DNA of 5,916 bases, from assembly GCA_937863205.1 (NCBI GenBank), contig CALMGA010000443.1, positions 2,384 to 8,299 of the forward strand. The letters are read 5' to 3'. Below, one piece after another: positions 1 through 5,701 of this stretch. Under the pieces are notes generated by a model that did not search any database, was not told the origin of the DNA, and saw nothing but the letters and a program-made list of their open reading frames with translations. Each line of letters starts with the position of its first letter. Positions within the stretch are counted from its first letter, which is position 1. This stretch comes from an uncultured Beijerinckiaceae bacterium (GTDB taxonomy: Bacteria > Pseudomonadota > Alphaproteobacteria > Rhizobiales > Beijerinckiaceae). A program made the translations under genes and the position numbers.

Positions 1-107
1 AAACGAAGGTGACTTGATTCGAGCGACTTGGCCATCGCCGCGCCCAAGCGCATCTGGACGTGGTAGCGACCGCCATCGCGGCGGACGAGGTAGGACGGCA
101 GCGCCAT
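1..107 (-). CDS. N-terminal fragment of a probable tyrosine recombinase/integrase, cut by the window edge
   Basis: From an ATG at 107-105 the minus strand reads 35 codons to the window edge without a stop. The protein begins MALPSYLVRR, continues DGGRYHVQMRLG and reaches SLESSHLR. This resembles the N-terminal end (DUF6538-like) of many alphaproteobacterial site-specific tyrosine recombinases, which typically read M-A-x-P-x-Y-L-x-R-R, a G-R-Y stretch, then R-x-S-L-x-T. The catalytic domain would lie outside the window, so no active-site residue can be seen. Context supports the call: the gene starts about 140 bases beyond the 3' end of tRNA-Thr and points away from it, the usual layout of an integrase just inside an element integrated at a tRNA gene. 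No good Shine-Dalgarno sequence is visible before the ATG. The family call rests on a short stretch and could be wrong. Confidence 0.6.
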   Translation of the reverse strand, partial: MALPSYLVRRDGGRYHVQMRLGAAMAKSLESSHLR

Positions 108-247
108 CGGCGTGTTTGAACCCGCGTCATTCGGGGTCAGATCACCTCGTACATGCCGGGGTACGTACGCGGAGGATTCGAATCCACTGGTGAGCTAGCA
201 CGCTGACAAAGCCAGCGAATTCCGAGCGGAGGAAGAGCGGGAAGCCG

Positions 248-323
248 TGGTGCCGCAAGAGGGATTCGAACCCCCGACCCCCTCATTACGAATGAGGTGC
301 TCTACCGACTGAGCTATTGCGGC
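248..323 (-). tRNA. tRNA-Thr (anticodon CGT)
   Basis: The reverse complement folds as a 76-nt cloverleaf with encoded CCA. The acceptor stem GCCGCAA pairs with TTGCGGC at the far end. The D arm contains TAGCTCAGTCGGTAGAGC. The anticodon stem CCTCA/TGAGG encloses the loop TTCGTAA, which gives anticodon CGT (threonine, codon ACG). The T arm reads GGGGGTTCGAATCCCTC. Discriminator A and CCA are at 251-248. A promoter with ideal spacing lies upstream, and a probable integrase gene begins downstream of the 3' end. Confidence 0.97.
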
Positions 324-339
324 CTGCGCATGGGTCACT

Positions 340-368
340 CTTCTATCCAGCGGGAAGGTGCTTGGCAA
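340..368 (-). promoter_or_regulatory. Putative sigma-70-type promoter of tRNA-Thr
   Basis: On the minus strand a -35-like TTGCCA (368-363) is followed by exactly 17 bases and a -10-like TAGAAG (345-340). The -10 element ends 16 bases before the first base of the mature tRNA. Both boxes depart slightly from consensus, but spacing and position fit a tRNA promoter. Confidence 0.55.
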
Positions 369-1148
369 CGTGAGACGCTGCAATCCGATGAGCGACGCGG
401 CGTCGGTTCATTTCTGGCCCCTGATCGATGAAACGACGAGCGGCCTGCAAGCGTCGATGTTTTTTCCGGACTGGGTTGAACCGATCGAGTGGTCCGTCCC
501 TCCGAAGAAGGGCAGGACGCGGCGGACGATGTGAGAACACACGTCGACGCCATCGCGGGAAGCCGTCATTGCTCGCCCGATGCCTCCACGCCTCGATGGC
601 GGGCGAGTTCAATTGGACGCGCGCCATGAACCCGCTCGCCGGGAACGCGATGCGCGGCGGCGGAAATATCCTACCGGGCGCCCCGGCCGTTTTGTTCCCG
701 CGCTTGCGGCGGAACTTCGCGGACCGCCATCCTTCCGTTCTCGACGTGGGCGCACTCGGCCTCTTTCGGAAGACGCGACCTCCGCCCATCCTCACGCGCG
801 CGGCGATGTGCCGGTCGCGGTGCGCGTCCGTCCGGTGGCATCCACGGGTTCGGCGCCGCATCAAGTTGGCTCGGCGAGCGAGTCCGAGTCGACCAGCGCG
901 CGACGCTCGTCCGATGCGTCAGCGATCGAGAACGGGCGGGCAGACTGCCCGCCGGATCCTCCCAGCGAGGTGGGGCCGGATCAAGCGCGCATGTTCCCGC
1001 TGCCTTGGGCAATCATGGCTTTCCCGTGCGAATGCCCCTAATTGTTCCTGAAGTCCCGAGCGAGCGGCGGGGATGGTTCCTTCACCGAACGGATGGTCGT
1101 GGATCCAGCGCAAAGGCCGCGCCTTCCTGCAAAGGCGTCCTCGAACCG
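369..1148. other. About 780 bases with no recognisable gene
   Basis: Open frames exist on both strands, but their products are Arg-, Pro- and Ser-rich with no recognisable motif, as expected from chance openness in very GC-rich DNA. The only local structure noted is the near-perfect palindrome at 935-953. The promoter and leader of the glycosyltransferase gene must lie in the right-hand part. The single candidate ribosome-binding element, AAAGG at 1131-1135, is 13 bases from the chosen start and weak. Confidence 0.5.
935..953. repeat. 9-bp perfect inverted repeat around one central base
   Basis: GGCGGGCAG (935-943) and its exact complement CTGCCCGCC (945-953) flank the single base A944. As RNA it could form an 8-bp GC-rich hairpin with a 3-nt loop. 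No T-tract follows on either strand, so it is not a standard intrinsic terminator. It lies about 200 bases upstream of the glycosyltransferase start and could be an operator, a pausing structure or chance. Confidence 0.4.
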
Positions 1149-2453
1149 ATGACGCGACGCTCGCTTTTCCAACTGGCGGTCCTCGCGGCCTTGCTGATCG
1201 TCGTGCATGCGATCCTGGGCTGGTCCATTCTCCCCGACTCTCTCGACGCCGTCGTCAACTTCACCTGGGTCGAAGTGCCGATCTACCTCGCCGCCGTCGT
1301 GGTGGTCCTTCGCGACCGCGGCGAGGATGTCCGCGCCATGCGGCGCGGCCTCGCCTTCGTCCTGGTCGTCGCCGCGATCCTGCGCCTCATGCTCGTGCCG
1401 GTCGATCCCGAGTCGACGGACATCAACCGCTACGTCTGGGATGGGCGCGTGCAGGGAGCGGGCATCAATCCTTTCATTCACATCCCCGCCGATCCCGCGC
1501 TTGGGTTCCTGCGCGACGACGAGATCTATCCCCAAATCAACCGCAAGGAATACGCACCGACCATCTATCCTCCGTTGGCGCAGGTCGTCTTCTTTCTGAC
1601 GACCAGAATCAGCGAGCAGATCTGGGTCATGAAGGCGGTGATGGTCGCCTTCGACGCGGTGACGATCTGGGCGCTGCTGCGGCTTTTGATCGCGCGAAAC
1701 GTGCCGCCTCTCCGGATCCTCATCTATGCCTGGCATCCCGTGCCGGTCTGGCAGTTCGCCGCCGATGGGCACGTCGACGCGGTGATGGTTGCATCCCTGT
1801 GTTGCGCCCTGCTTGCTGCGCAGACACGCCGTCCCATCCTGGCCGGCATCGCGCTCGGCGGCGCTGCGATGACGAAGATCTACCCCGTCCTGATCGGCCC
1901 GGGGCTGTATCGCCGCTGGGATTGGAAGCTGCCGCTCGCCGGCTTCACGACGATCGCCCTCCTTTACCTGCCCTACCTCGGCGCCGGCCGGAAGCTGCTC
2001 GGTTTCTCGTCAGGCTATTCCGCCGAGGAGGGTTTCACCAACGGCACGCAGCTCTATCCCTGGCTGCTTCTCCGGCACCTCGTGCCAGGACTGCCGCAAG
2101 CCGCCTTCGCGCTGTATTGGCCGGCCGTGGCCCTGATCCTGGGCGGGGTCGGACTCATCGTGCTGTTGCGCGGGCGGGCCGGCCCGACCGATCTTTTCGG
2201 GTCGTTCATGCTGGCGACGATCTTCACCGCCCTGACCTCGCCGCACTACATCTGGTATCTGGCATGGCTCATCCCGTTTCTCTGCTTCCATCCAAGCTGG
2301 TCGGTGTTCTGGCTTACGGGCGCCGCGACATTCATGAACGTCTATGATTGGCCCCCCAAGTTCTTCGGCGGCTCGCTGGTCTTCCTGCCGTTCTTCGCCA
2401 TCGCCGCCTGCGAGATCATCATCCTGCGTGCGAGGCGGCGCAGGAGATCGTAG
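1149..2453 (+). CDS. GT87/DUF2029-like polyprenol-phosphate-dependent membrane glycosyltransferase
   Basis: A 434-residue, strongly hydrophobic protein with roughly ten or more membrane segments, the first at residues 7-27 and the last at about 407-427, ending in an Arg-rich tail. It matches the GT-C fold of glycosyltransferase family 87 (DUF2029), which moves mannose or another hexose from a polyprenyl-phosphate donor to an acceptor on the periplasmic side. Visible motifs: STDINRYVWDGR (89-100), with D91 in the first large loop where GT-C enzymes keep their catalytic Asp; GINPF (106-110); TIYPPLAQ (138-145); WHPVPVWQFAADGHVDAV (196-212); MTKIYP (241-246); and SPHYIWYLAW (364-373). The frame is open upstream to an ATG at 1005, but those residues are not membrane-like, so ATG 1149 immediately before the first hydrophobic segment is preferred. 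It stands alone on the plus strand with no operon partner. Sugar and acceptor cannot be read from sequence. Confidence 0.8.
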   Translation: MTRRSLFQLAVLAALLIVVHAILGWSILPDSLDAVVNFTWVEVPIYLAAVVVVLRDRGEDVRAMRRGLAFVLVVAAILRLMLVPVDPESTDINRYVWDGRVQGAGINPFIHIPADPALGFLRDDEIYPQINRKEYAPTIYPPLAQVVFFLTTRISEQIWVMKAVMVAFDAVTIWALLRLLIARNVPPLRILIYAWHPVPVWQFAADGHVDAVMVASLCCALLAAQTRRPILAGIALGGAAMTKIYPVLIGPGLYRRWDWKLPLAGFTTIALLYLPYLGAGRKLLGFSSGYSAEEGFTNGTQLYPWLLLRHLVPGLPQAAFALYWPAVALILGGVGLIVLLRGRAGPTDLFGSFMLATIFTALTSPHYIWYLAWLIPFLCFHPSWSVFWLTGAATFMNVYDWPPKFFGGSLVFLPFFAIAACEIIILRARRRRRS

Positions 2454-2800
2454 TCTTGGCCCCACCCGACCTCGCCGGTGCAGGATGCCGCGCTCGACGT
2501 GGCTTGCGGCGCCCTGGTCGTTCGTCAGATCCATCTCGCGGCGGAACATCATGACGCCGCCGCGATCCAGGCTGGCGATTGCGGCTGGTGATCTCCATCA
2601 TGCCCGATGTGCCGCGTGGTGCGGCGGAGAGCATGCCGGACATATCAATCCGCCGCGGCACCTGGCGGGGCGCGTGGAAAGAGTTGCAGGCCGATTGGTG
2701 GTGCAGGAGACCCGGTTGGCGCGGGTACAGCGGACGAGGCTCGCAGCCTACCTTGAGATTGGCATCGCTCTGATCGGGCTTGGGGAAGCTCTGCGCCGAT
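2454..2800. other. 347 bases between convergent genes, nothing recognisable
   Basis: The glycosyltransferase (plus) and response regulator (minus) converge on this stretch. Frames on both strands give low-complexity Arg/Pro-rich products without motifs. A minus-strand frame that continues past the regulator stop after a one-base shift stays open for more than 100 codons but matches nothing I recognise. Just after the regulator stop, GATCGG (2772-2777) and CCGATC (2796-2801) can pair around an inner GCTT/AAGC stem (2778-2789). This might slow transcription, but no T-tract follows. Confidence 0.45.
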
Positions 2801-3277
2801 CTATCCCACTCGGCGAAGTCCGATCGGTCGGTGATGACCGTCGATCAGATTGAGGATCGCTTTGTCGGCATGGTTCGCCTGACCGCCCGCGTTCCGATGC
2901 GCTGCGGCGAGTGCCGCATTGACCTTGTCCTTGAGATCGCCTGGTTTGAACGGCTTGGCGATATAGTGCGTGATGCCGCCGTCCCGCCCCGTATCCGCGA
3001 AGCGCATGTTGAGCCCCGTCATCATCACGAACGGAACGCCGGCAAGCAGGCGGTCGCCGCGAACGTGGGTCAGCAACTCGGAACCGTTGACCGGCGTCAT
3101 GTCATAATCCGACACGATGAGGTGAGGGGTCCAGCTGCGCATCAGATCGATTGCGTGCCGACCATGGAGGGCTTCTCGGTCCAGAAGGACCCCGAGAACC
3201 GCGAGTTGCGCCCGCACGATCTTGCGTGTGACGGCGCTGTCGTCGACCACCAGTACTTTCAATGATGGACTAATCAT
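2801..3277 (-). CDS. Single-domain CheY-like response regulator
   Basis: A 158-residue protein made of one receiver domain (residues about 5-125) and a 30-residue tail of unknown role, with no output domain. All phosphotransfer residues are present: the acidic pair D12-D13 in LVVDDSAVTRKI, phosphoacceptor D57 in LIVSDYDM, T87 in FVMMTG and K108 in YIAKPFKPGDL. The numbering nearly matches E. coli CheY (D57, T87, K109). Such proteins act as phosphorylation-switched adaptors or phosphate sinks in chemotaxis or other two-component pathways. No histidine kinase or chemotaxis gene is in the window, so the partner is unknown. The ATG at 3277 is supported by a good ribosome-binding site and by the receiver starting eight residues in. 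The tail from about 129 may come from a shifted stop, since the hydrophilic region carries no known motif. Confidence 0.9.
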   Translation of the reverse strand: MISPSLKVLVVDDSAVTRKIVRAQLAVLGVLLDREALHGRHAIDLMRSWTPHLIVSDYDMTPVNGSELLTHVRGDRLLAGVPFVMMTGLNMRFADTGRDGGITHYIAKPFKPGDLKDKVNAALAAAHRNAGGQANHADKAILNLIDGHHRPIGLRRVG

Positions 3278-3281
3278 GCCG

Positions 3282-3288
3282 TTCCCTC
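3282..3288 (-). promoter_or_regulatory. Ribosome-binding site of the response regulator
   Basis: On the minus strand GAGGGAA lies four bases before the ATG at 3277, placing the GAGG core about seven bases upstream. This fixes the start of the response regulator. Confidence 0.65.
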
Positions 3289-3299
3289 GTCACGTCATG

Positions 3300-3328
3300 T
3301 TTATACGCGACGAGAAGTAAAACAATTT
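3300..3328 (-). promoter_or_regulatory. Possible promoter of the response regulator
   Basis: A TATAAA-like -10 element lies at 3305-3300 on the minus strand, about 22 bases before the start codon, in a locally AT-rich stretch. The hexamer at the right 17-base distance, AAATTG (3328-3323), is a poor -35 box, so an activator or another sigma factor may be involved. An alternative pair is TTGTAC then, after 17 bases, TTTTAC, slightly upstream. The choice is uncertain. Confidence 0.25.
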
Positions 3329-3347
3329 CTTTGGTCCTGGTACAACA

Positions 3348-3376
3348 TTACGTAAGGTAAACAGTTTGCGAAACTG
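3348..3376. promoter_or_regulatory. Two small palindromes upstream of the response regulator
   Basis: TTACGTAA (3348-3355) is a perfect 8-bp palindrome. CAGTTT-GCG-AAACTG (3362-3376) is a perfect 6-bp inverted repeat around three bases. Both lie 70-100 bases upstream of the regulator ATG in AT-richer DNA than the rest of the window, where a transcription factor could bind. No family can be assigned. Confidence 0.35.
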
Positions 3377-3444
3377 CTTTTCCTGTCGCTCATAGCGAAG
3401 CAAATCGGGGCACGGGATCGAGCGGTGTCTTCTTTCCCTTGCCA

Positions 3445-3765
3445 TTACAGCTGCATCTGATGGTTGTTGCGGCGGAGGCCGTATCGACGGCGGCCAGCCC
3501 TACCGTTTGGCGCCGAACCCTTGCGTTTGAGATGCGCCTCGCGGGCAGCGGCCTGGTGGGCGCGCCGCCAGAGCGATCAGGCGAGGACGTGGGCGGTGAC
3601 GGGGGCGGGACGGATGCGCCGACGTGCGAGCCGCATGGCGATGCGCCGGATCTCCTGCACCGACCAGCGGATCAGTGCCGGGCGCCCGAGCCCGGCCTTT
3701 CGGGGCGGCGCGTCGGCGTGGTGGCGCACCATCGCCAGCTTCGCGTTGGCAGGCCAACGCTTCAT
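3445..3765 (-). pseudogene. C-terminal remnant of a transposase (IS701/IS4-like), with in-frame TGA
   Basis: From an ATG at 3765 the frame gives MKRWPANAKLAM, then PALIRWSVQEIRRIAMRLAR and RIRPAPVTAHVLA, and meets TGA at 3579-3577. Read through in the same frame it continues SLWRRAHQAAAREAHLKRK and ends HQMQL at a TAA (3447-3445). The pattern W-S-x-W-R-R-x-H-Q-A-x-A-R-x-x-H after an E-I-R-R helix is what I associate with the C-terminus of IS701/IS4-like DDE transposases. There the TGA position would be Trp (TGG), so one base change explains the stop. The catalytic DDE core is absent, so this is a non-functional fragment. It lies immediately downstream of the broken HD gene and may mark the rearrangement that removed that gene's end. 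The family assignment is from memory of motif style and is moderate. Confidence 0.5.
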
Positions 3766-3787
3766 CCGCTTAGCTCTCTGATAAAAC

Positions 3788-3832
3788 GCAGGCTTTGATC
3801 GCAAAATTGCGGGGCACTTTTGCGAAACCTGC
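3788..3832. repeat. Imperfect inverted repeat at the pseudogene/transposase junction
   Basis: CGCAAAA (3800-3806) and its exact complement TTTTGCG (3818-3824) flank an 11-base spacer. The pairing extends outward imperfectly through GCAGG...TTT (3788-3796) and AAACCTGC (3825-3832). The stretch is more AT-rich than its surroundings. It could be a degenerate insertion-sequence end or a transcription stop for the cassette, and cannot be resolved from this sequence alone. Confidence 0.4.
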
Positions 3833-4230
3833 CGAGGATTGATCGCGAGTTGTCGATCAGGTCGGCCACTTTGATCGTCTGCGCCGGAGCCGCAGCGCAA
3901 GGGGCACGAAAATCGCCCGGCGAGCAGTGCGGTTGCCGTCGCCCGGCCTGGACACGTCGGTCAACCAGTTGACGAGGTCCGCGACGTCGGGGCCGAAGCG
4001 GCGGGTGATCTCCGCCAAGCCGAACTCTGGCTGCAGCGGCGCGAGATCCTCTACGACATCGTGAAGGTAGCCCGCCGCGATCATCGCCTCGTCGTGCGGG
4101 ACGGTGCGCACGATCTCCGCCACCGCCATCGGGTCCACGATGTAGGGCTCGTCGGCGAACTTTCGGCGCTGGTCGATGCCGGCGTGCGCTTCGGTGGCGA
4201 GGGCGGGGCGGCGGAAGCGCGCGGAATCAC
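3815..4230 (-). pseudogene. Decayed HD-domain phosphohydrolase (RelA/SpoT-like HD fold)
   Basis: An open minus-strand frame from about 4201 to 3911 encodes HAGIDQRRKF, EPYIVDPMAVAEIV, GYLHDVVED and LVNWLTDVSRPGDGNR, the conserved blocks of small HD phosphohydrolases. The next block, AQTIKVADLIDNSRSIL (3884-3834), carries the last metal-binding Asp region but is in another frame. GFAKV (3829-3815) is in yet another position relative to it, after which similarity ends. If translation once began at the GTG at 4230, which overlaps the ligase TGA as GTGA, a further frame change is needed near the N-terminus. In the usual E-P-Y-I-V-H-P motif the first metal-binding His is Asp here. HD domains bind metals through H...HD...D and hydrolyse phosphate esters. 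A known HD-Pnk enzyme (Runella slithyformis) uses such a domain to heal 2',3'-phosphate RNA ends, which would fit the neighbouring ligase, though that role here is inference. The gene is very probably inactive. Confidence 0.7.
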
Positions 4231-5339
4231 GCCATCTCTTCCATGACGCGGCTCATGGCATAGGACGGCACGTAGCCGGCGAGCACGTTGCCAGTGGGGC
4301 GGACCGACTTCTCGACCTTTTCGCGCGCCCCGGCCCAGCCCTTCTTGCGGAACAGGAAGAGGTAGCCGCGGATGTCGGCGGGGTAGCTTTGAAGCGCCAA
4401 GCCGACATCCTTGTCCGACAGGGCGGCGATCTCCCGCGCCAGCACCTCCAGGCGAGTGCGTAAGCCGGCGATCTGCCCGCCCAGGATCGCGTTGATGGCG
4501 TCGAAGTCGGCCCAGAACTCCTCGGGGATCTGCCGTCGGACCGCGTCGATATCGTCGCCGGCGACGATCATCTCCCAGACGGCCAGCGGCGTGATCCTGG
4601 AAATGAGCGCGTGGATACGGCGGTACTCGGCGCCCTTGATCTTCAGCCGCGTCCCGTCCGCCCATCGGACCACGAAACCCTCCTCGCAGGCCGGCAGCAC
4701 CGCAGCATGCTCGATCATTTCCGTGACGCTGGCGAAGGCGTGCCGCCTCGCGACGGGCCAGCCCAGCGTTGCCGCGAGATCCCGCAGGGCGGCGGCGCTC
4801 AGCTCCTCGCCGTCGCTATAGAAGGCGGCGAGGAACACCAGGGCCGGCTCCTCGTAAAAGACCACGATGCGGTTCTCGGGATAGGTCGCCTCCAGAAGGT
4901 AGGTCGTCCCCTTCACGAGCGGGGAAAGATCGGCCTCGGAGATCCGCGCCTTGGCCCAGAGCGCTTGCACAGAGTCGAAGGCGCCCTTGGTCGCCGTCCG
5001 CCACTCGGCGTCCCACCAGAACAGGACGATCAGCGACCCGTCGAGCTTCTCGAACGCTTCGAACGGGCCATCCGGGATCGCGCCGCGCTTCTCGCCGGCG
5101 TTGAAGAATTTCGGGAACGGCGTCGCGACGACAGATCTACTGTCCTCGTGCAGGATCAGGCCGCGCGCCATCAGCGCGTAGTCGTCCCAGAGATCATCGT
5201 AGACGCAGTTGTCCGAGTAGATCCATAGCGAGAGACCCGTTGCAGGATGGAAGCGGCGGTAGACCGCGCGCCGGGCCTGCGCCGCGTCCAGGCCATCCTT
5301 GAGGTCGTCGAAGGATCGTGTCCGTGCCGGGTGTCTCAC
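4227..5339 (-). CDS. T4 Rnl1-type RNA ligase (ATP-dependent)
   Basis: A 370-residue protein that aligns over its whole length with T4 RNA ligase 1 (374 aa). It should join 5'-phosphate to 3'-OH RNA ends through a lysyl-AMP intermediate. All nucleotidyltransferase motifs are visible: motif I FEKLDGSL with nucleophile K98 (K99 in T4 Rnl1); the upstream ALMARGL (R59) and PFPKFFNAGE (73-82), both shared with T4 Rnl1; motif III YLLEATYPENRIVVFY (147-162); motif IV EEGFVVRW (219-226); and motif V LKIKGAEY (232-239). Residues 240-370 form the helical C-terminal region typical of Rnl1. The start is GTG at 5339, forming a GTGA overlap with the stop of an upstream frame, with GGAGGT three bases before it. 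No in-frame ATG occurs until codon 57, inside conserved sequence. Its TGA overlaps the probable HD start, so the three frames look like a former operon. The frame is intact and no key residue is lost. Confidence 0.93.
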   Translation of the reverse strand: MRHPARTRSFDDLKDGLDAAQARRAVYRRFHPATGLSLWIYSDNCVYDDLWDDYALMARGLILHEDSRSVVATPFPKFFNAGEKRGAIPDGPFEAFEKLDGSLIVLFWWDAEWRTATKGAFDSVQALWAKARISEADLSPLVKGTTYLLEATYPENRIVVFYEEPALVFLAAFYSDGEELSAAALRDLAATLGWPVARRHAFASVTEMIEHAAVLPACEEGFVVRWADGTRLKIKGAEYRRIHALISRITPLAVWEMIVAGDDIDAVRRQIPEEFWADFDAINAILGGQIAGLRTRLEVLAREIAALSDKDVGLALQSYPADIRGYLFLFRKKGWAGAREKVEKSVRPTGNVLAGYVPSYAMSRVMEEMA

Positions 5340-5455
5340 TTCACCTCCGTCAACGCCGGCGCCGCCCGGATCCCCGCCGCGCCCTGTCGATCCGGGTGCT
5401 CCCAGGCAGTAACCCGCGACCGCCTCTCAACAGAGCGGGGCGGAAGGCGAACATC
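5336..5455 (-). pseudogene. C-terminal tail of a lost gene upstream of the RNA ligase
   Basis: A minus-strand frame runs 39 codons from after a TAA (5458-5456) to a TGA at 5338-5336, with no start codon of its own near the left end. Its end reads TAWEHPDRQGAAGIRAAPAL then TEVK, and its stop overlaps the ligase GTG as GTGA, the classic sign of translational coupling. This suggests the remnant of an operon gene whose 5' part was deleted. Its family cannot be told. By analogy with other RNA-repair cassettes a kinase/phosphatase would be plausible, but that is inference only. It may also be chance openness. Confidence 0.4.
5343..5348 (-). promoter_or_regulatory. Ribosome-binding site of the RNA ligase
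   Basis: GGAGGT on the minus strand stands three bases before the GTG at 5339. It is a strong Shine-Dalgarno match at rather short spacing, and lies inside the last codons of the upstream frame. Together with the GTGA overlap it decides the ligase start. Confidence 0.55.
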
Positions 5456-5487
5456 TTACACGGAAGCTGCACGGGTGCTTGCGGCTG

Positions 5488-5502
5488 GTTCTGCGAACGT
5501 TC
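5488..5502. promoter_or_regulatory. LexA-type SOS box GTTC-N7-GTTC
   Basis: GTTC (5488-5491), seven bases, then GTTC (5499-5502). On the minus strand it reads GAACGTTCGCAGAAC, an exact GAAC-N7-GAAC. This direct-repeat form is the established LexA operator of Alphaproteobacteria (Rhodobacter, Rhizobium, Caulobacter). It overlaps the perfect 16-bp palindrome CTGCGAACGTTCGCAG (5491-5506). It lies 148 bases before the ligase start and upstream of the whole minus-strand cassette, with no plus-strand gene to serve, so it would govern the cassette. A TAAGAT at 5458-5453 could be the -10 element, but no clear -35 box is seen. Confidence 0.6.
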
Positions 5503-5581
5503 GCAGGTTTTGGTGGCCGCGACAACGTCGGCGTCGCTGGCCTCAGGAGAAGAACCCTTGCATCATCAGACCTTAAGGCGG

Positions 5582-5653
5582 TGGGCGCGACAGGGATCGA
5601 ACCTGTGACCCCTACCATGTCAAGGTAGTGCTCTCCCGCTGAGCTACGCGCCC
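5582..5653 (-). tRNA. tRNA-Val (anticodon GAC)
   Basis: The reverse complement is a 72-nt cloverleaf, without CCA. The acceptor GGGCGCG pairs with CGCGCCC. The D arm contains TAGCTCAGCGGGAGAGC. The anticodon stem CTACC/GGTAG encloses loop TTGACAT with anticodon GAC (valine, codons GTC/GTT). The T arm reads CACAGGTTCGATCCCTGT. After discriminator A at 5582 the genome reads CCG, so CCA must be added after transcription, unlike tRNA-Thr in this window. Confidence 0.97.
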
Positions 5654-5661
5654 GGGACCGT

Positions 5662-5701
5662 CCGGCCTTGCGGGCCGAGCCCGATATATCGGCAAGGCCG
5701 G
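5662..5701. repeat. 10-bp inverted repeat enclosing the tRNA-Val -10 region
   Basis: CCGGCCTTGC (5662-5671) and its exact complement GCAAGGCCGG (5692-5701) flank 20 bases. The right end of that spacer contributes to a 10-bp palindrome, CGATATATCG (5682-5691), which contains the -10 box. It could be an operator, a hairpin ending transcription from the gene on the right, or both. No T-tract follows on either strand. Confidence 0.55.

Noticed and set aside
438..466. CGACG...CGTCG stem followed by a T-run, considered as an intrinsic terminator
   Set aside because: The stem is only about 5 bp with a long loop, and no gene ends before it on that strand.
343..1051. Long overlapping open frames on both strands left of the glycosyltransferase
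   Set aside because: Products are Arg/Pro/Ser-rich without motifs, and several frames are open at once, as expected from GC-rich DNA rather than genes.
1005..1148. Upstream ATG that would lengthen the glycosyltransferase by 48 residues
   Set aside because: The added residues are polar and motif-free, while the first membrane segment begins right after ATG 1149. The family normally starts there.
2780..3265. Plus-strand frame opposite the response regulator
   Set aside because: The minus-strand frame has every receiver-domain residue and a good ribosome-binding site. The plus frame is its shadow.
3555..3564. 10-base match GGTGGGCGCG to the tRNA-Val 3' end, considered as an attachment site
   Set aside because: It encodes conserved residues of the transposase remnant and is short for GC-rich DNA, so chance is the simpler explanation.
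4611..5228. Plus-strand frames opposite the RNA ligase
   Set aside because: They mirror the ligase coding sequence and contain no recognisable motifs, so they are antisense shadows.
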